From Inia geoffrensis (taxonomy: Eukaryota > Chordata > Mammalia > Artiodactyla > Iniidae), in assembly GCA_036417435.1 (NCBI GenBank), contig CM070899.1, positions 172,947,494 to 173,011,493 on the forward strand: a stretch of 64,000 bases of DNA, given 5' to 3'. Below are positions 61,535 through 64,000 of the stretch, in pieces (the stretch's first letter is position 1; each line of letters starts with the position of its first letter). The notes under the pieces were generated by a model. The model was not told where the DNA came from, ran no database searches, and saw only the letters and a list, made by a program, of their open reading frames with translations. Made by a program: the position numbers and the translations under genes.

Positions 61535-62666
61535 AGACAGTCATGCACCACAATGTTCATTGCAGCACTATTTACAATAGAGCCAGGACATGGAAGCAAC
61601 CTAAGTGTCCATCGACAGATGAATGGATAAAGAAGATGTGGCACATATATACAATGGAATATTACTTAGCCATAAAAAGAAACGAAATTGAGTTATTTGT
61701 AGTGAGGTGGATGAACCTAGAGTCTCTCATACAAAGTGAAATAAGTCAGAGAGAGAAAAACAAATACCATATGCTAACACATATATATATGGAATCTAAG
61801 AAAACAAAAATGGTTCTGATGAACTTAGGGGCAGGACAGGAATAAAGACACAGACCTAGAGAATGGACTTGAGGACATGGGGAGGGGGAAGCATAAGCTT
61901 GGACAAAGTGAAAGAGTGGCATGGACATATATACACTACCAAATGTAAAATAGATAGCTAGTGGGAAGCAGCTGCATTGCACAGGGAGATCAACTCGGTG
62001 CTTTGTGACCACCTAGAGCGGTGGGATAGAGAGGGTGGGAGGGTGATGCAAGAGGGAGGGGATATGGGGATATATGTATACATATAGCTGATTCACTTTG
62101 TTATACAGCAGAAACTAAAACATTGTAAAGCAATTATACTCCAATAAAGATGTTGGGGAAAAAAAGTCCATTGCATTCATGTATGTTAAAAATGACCAAT
62201 GCAAAAAGAAAATTAAGAAAATAATCCAATTTACTATAGCATCAAAAACATAAAAATATTTAGGAATAAACTAAACCACGGAGATGAAAGATTTTAATAC
62301 AGCGAACTATAAAACATTGCTAAAAGAAATTAAACAAGATACAAATAGATGGAAAGACACCCCATGGTCATGGATTGGAAGACTTACTACTGTTAAAATG
62401 TACATAATAGCCAGTGCAATCCCTATCAAAATCCCAATGGCATTTTCTGCAGAAATAGAAAAAATACTAATTCATATGGAATATCAAGGGCCCCCAAATT
62501 GTCAAAACAATCTTTAAAAATCAAAACAAAGTCATAGACCTCAACCTTCCTGATTTCACGATACACTACAGCAACAGTAATTAAGACAGTGCTGCACTGT
62601 CATAAAGATAGATACATATGTATACCTAAAACTAAAACATTGTTATATGTGAATATCTAAATTTTT

Positions 62667-62881
62667 CTTTTTCTTTTTTTTTTTTTTTTGCGGTATGCAG
62701 GCCTCTCACTGTTATGGCCTCTCCCGCTGTGGAGCACAGGCTCCGGACGTGCAGGCTCATGGGCCATGGTTCACAGGCCCAGCCGCTCCGCGGCACGTGG
62801 GATCTTCCCAGACCAGGGCATGAACCTGCATCCCCTGCATCGGCACGCAGACCCTCAACCACTGTGCCACCAGAGAAGCCC
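62667..62881 (-). mobile_element. CHR-2-type SINE, minus strand
   Basis: The plus strand shows a T-rich tail, then gcggtatgcaggcctctcac and, at the other end, caaccactgtgccaccagag. The duplication aatatctaaattttt (62652-62666) versus aatatcgaaattttt (62882-62896) has one change. Sense orientation to CCDC7. Confidence 0.93.
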
Positions 62882-63269
62882 AATATCGAAATTTTTAAAA
62901 GTAAAAATAAAAACATAATTTAAAAGATACATAAACCAATGGAACAGAATTGAAAACCCAGAAATAAACCCTATTATATATGGCAAAATGATTTTATACA
63001 AGAGTACCAATGGGGAAAGAACCAACTCGTTAACAAATAATGCTGAAAAAATTAGATATCCACATGCAAAGAATAAAGTTCATCCTTCCCTTACACTATG
63101 TATAAAAATTAACTCAAAATGAATCCATAACCTGAATACAAGATCTAAACCTACTAAACTGCTGGAAGAAAACACAGGGGAAAAGCGTCAGGAAATTGGA
63201 TTTGGCAATGATTTCTTGGACATGACACCTAAAGCCCAAGCTTAACAAAAGCAAAAATAAACTAATGGG

Positions 63270-63532
63270 AAACTTCCCTGGTGGTCCAGTGGGTAAGACT
63301 CTGCACTTCCAATGCAGAGGGCCTGGGCTCAATCCCTGTTTTGGGAACTAGATCCCACATGCATGCCACGACTAAGAGTCCACATGCCACAACTAAGAAG
63401 TCCACATGCTACAACTAAGATGTCTGCATGCCACAACCACGAAGCTTGCATGCTGCAGCTAAGACTCAGTGCAGCCAAAATAAATACATAAATAAATACA
63501 TAGAAAAAAATAAAACTTTGAAAAAGAATGAA
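63270..63532 (+). mobile_element. CHR-type SINE with tandem internal units
   Basis: Short-type head (aacttccctggtggtccagtgg) followed by four to five approximate 22-bp units of the form 'ccacatgccacaactaagaa'. The tail has (aaat)n. The duplication aaaaataaactaatggg (63253-63269) versus aaaaataaacaaatggg (63533-63549) has one change. Confidence 0.9.
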
Positions 63533-64000
63533 AAAAATAAACAAATGGGTCTACATCAAATTAAAAAGTCACCACACATCAAGGGAAACCATCAACAAAA
63601 TGAAAAGGCAATCTATGGAAGTGGAGCAAATATTTGCAAGCCATATATATTACTGTAAAAAGGCTTAATATCTAGAATATATAAGGAACTCATGCAACTC
63701 AACAGCAAAATAACAAATAACCTGATTTTAAAATGGGCAAAGAAATAAAAAATGAATAGACATTTTTCCAAATAAGACATACAAATGAACAACGGGTACA
63801 TGAAAAGGTGTTCAACATCACCCATCATCAGGGAAATGCAAATTAAAATCATATGAGATGTCACCTCATACCTGTGAAAATGTGTATTACCAAAAAGACA
63901 AGAGAAAATAAGCACTGATAAGGATGTGGAGAGAGGGAACCCTCATGCACTGCTGGTGGGTATGTAAATTGATATAGCAACTATGGAAAACAGTATGTAG

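Larger units (their letters stand above)
55909..62160 (+). mobile_element. Nearly full-length L1, defective, with nested SINE
   Basis: It begins with aaaatggcggagtagaaggac, the L1 promoter-end motif, followed by a GC-rich 5'UTR with a 25-C run, ORF1 (about 56870-57700), ORF2 (about 57780-60880) and the 3'UTR ending ccaataaagatgtt. The length without the SINE is about 6 kb, close to complete. ORF1 and ORF2 both carry frameshifts and stops, so it is not autonomous. A SINE lies at 61322-61534. It is the youngest-looking L1 in the window and antisense to CCDC7. No clean target duplication was found. Confidence 0.92.
62165..64000 (+). mobile_element. Old L1 ORF2 fragment running off the window
   Basis: Diverged L1 ORF2 thumb to 3' region (aaatatttaggaataaac, tggaaagacaccccatggtcatgg, aagcaaaaataaac). 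SINEs interrupt it at 62667 and 63270. The 3' end lies beyond 64000. Confidence 0.8.

Noticed and set aside
61198..61845. 215-codon plus-strand ORF
   Set aside because: It runs through an L1 3' region, a complete SINE and its A-tail; the frame is an accident of the insertion.

Overview
The window is vertebrate nuclear DNA from a cetacean, or at least a close whippomorph. The main evidence is at least seven copies of a tRNA-derived SINE of the CHR type (head near 'gcttccctggtggcgcagtggtt', A-rich tail, target-site duplications). Longer and shorter relatives of that SINE and artiodactyl-type L1 elements support the same placement. There is no prokaryotic, plasmid or phage character, no CRISPR array and no operon. 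AT-rich intron and old interspersed repeats fill almost all of the 64 kb.

One real protein-coding gene is visible and it lies on the minus strand. Ten short exons between 50764 and 1697 join, with exact AG/GT borders and matching phases, into 675 nt (225 codons) with no stop. Motifs such as [35 protein letters not shown] and LSEEKL identify it as CCDC7 (coiled-coil domain-containing protein 7; mouse BioT2). The first exons should lie beyond 64000 and the last ones before position 1. Exon lengths from 5' to 3' are 21, 33, 164, 62, 57, 76, 31, 90, 86 and 55 nt.

Layout from left to right: a Tigger-like DNA transposon split by a SINE (1-580); exon J (1697-1751); an internally deleted L1 (about 1861-6060); exon I (6825-6910); old L1 (about 8230-9900); a 5.1-kb L1 inserted into an hAT fossil (10024-15133, hAT to 15341); a SINE, then exon H (17406-17495), then a SINE/L1 pair built at one reused target site (17694-18439); exon G (18653-18683); an hAT fossil with perfect 8-bp duplication (19082-19294); a minus-strand L1 with three insertions (19320-23040); unassigned sequence; SINE at 25356; minus-strand L1 (27210-27850); exon F (28023-28098); a solo LTR (28572-28915); a second internally deleted L1 (30594-33362); L1 with nested insertions (34200-38440); exon E (40026-40082); L2; exon D (41170-41231); MIR and MER20; L2 (44440-46040); L1 (46085-48050); exon C (48695-48858); exons B and A (50393-50764); MER5A; and finally old L1 debris into which a nearly full-length but broken L1 (about 55909-62160) has inserted.

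No new biological system was found. The points most worth following are the cluster of CCDC7 micro-exons with a CA repeat in the short intron between two of them, the L1 5' end about 110 bp upstream of a CCDC7 exon, the three-copy target duplication at 17.7-18.4 kb, the ultra-short L1 tails and the two internally deleted L1s. Family names for the older repeats come from memory of consensus sequences and are tentative where stated.
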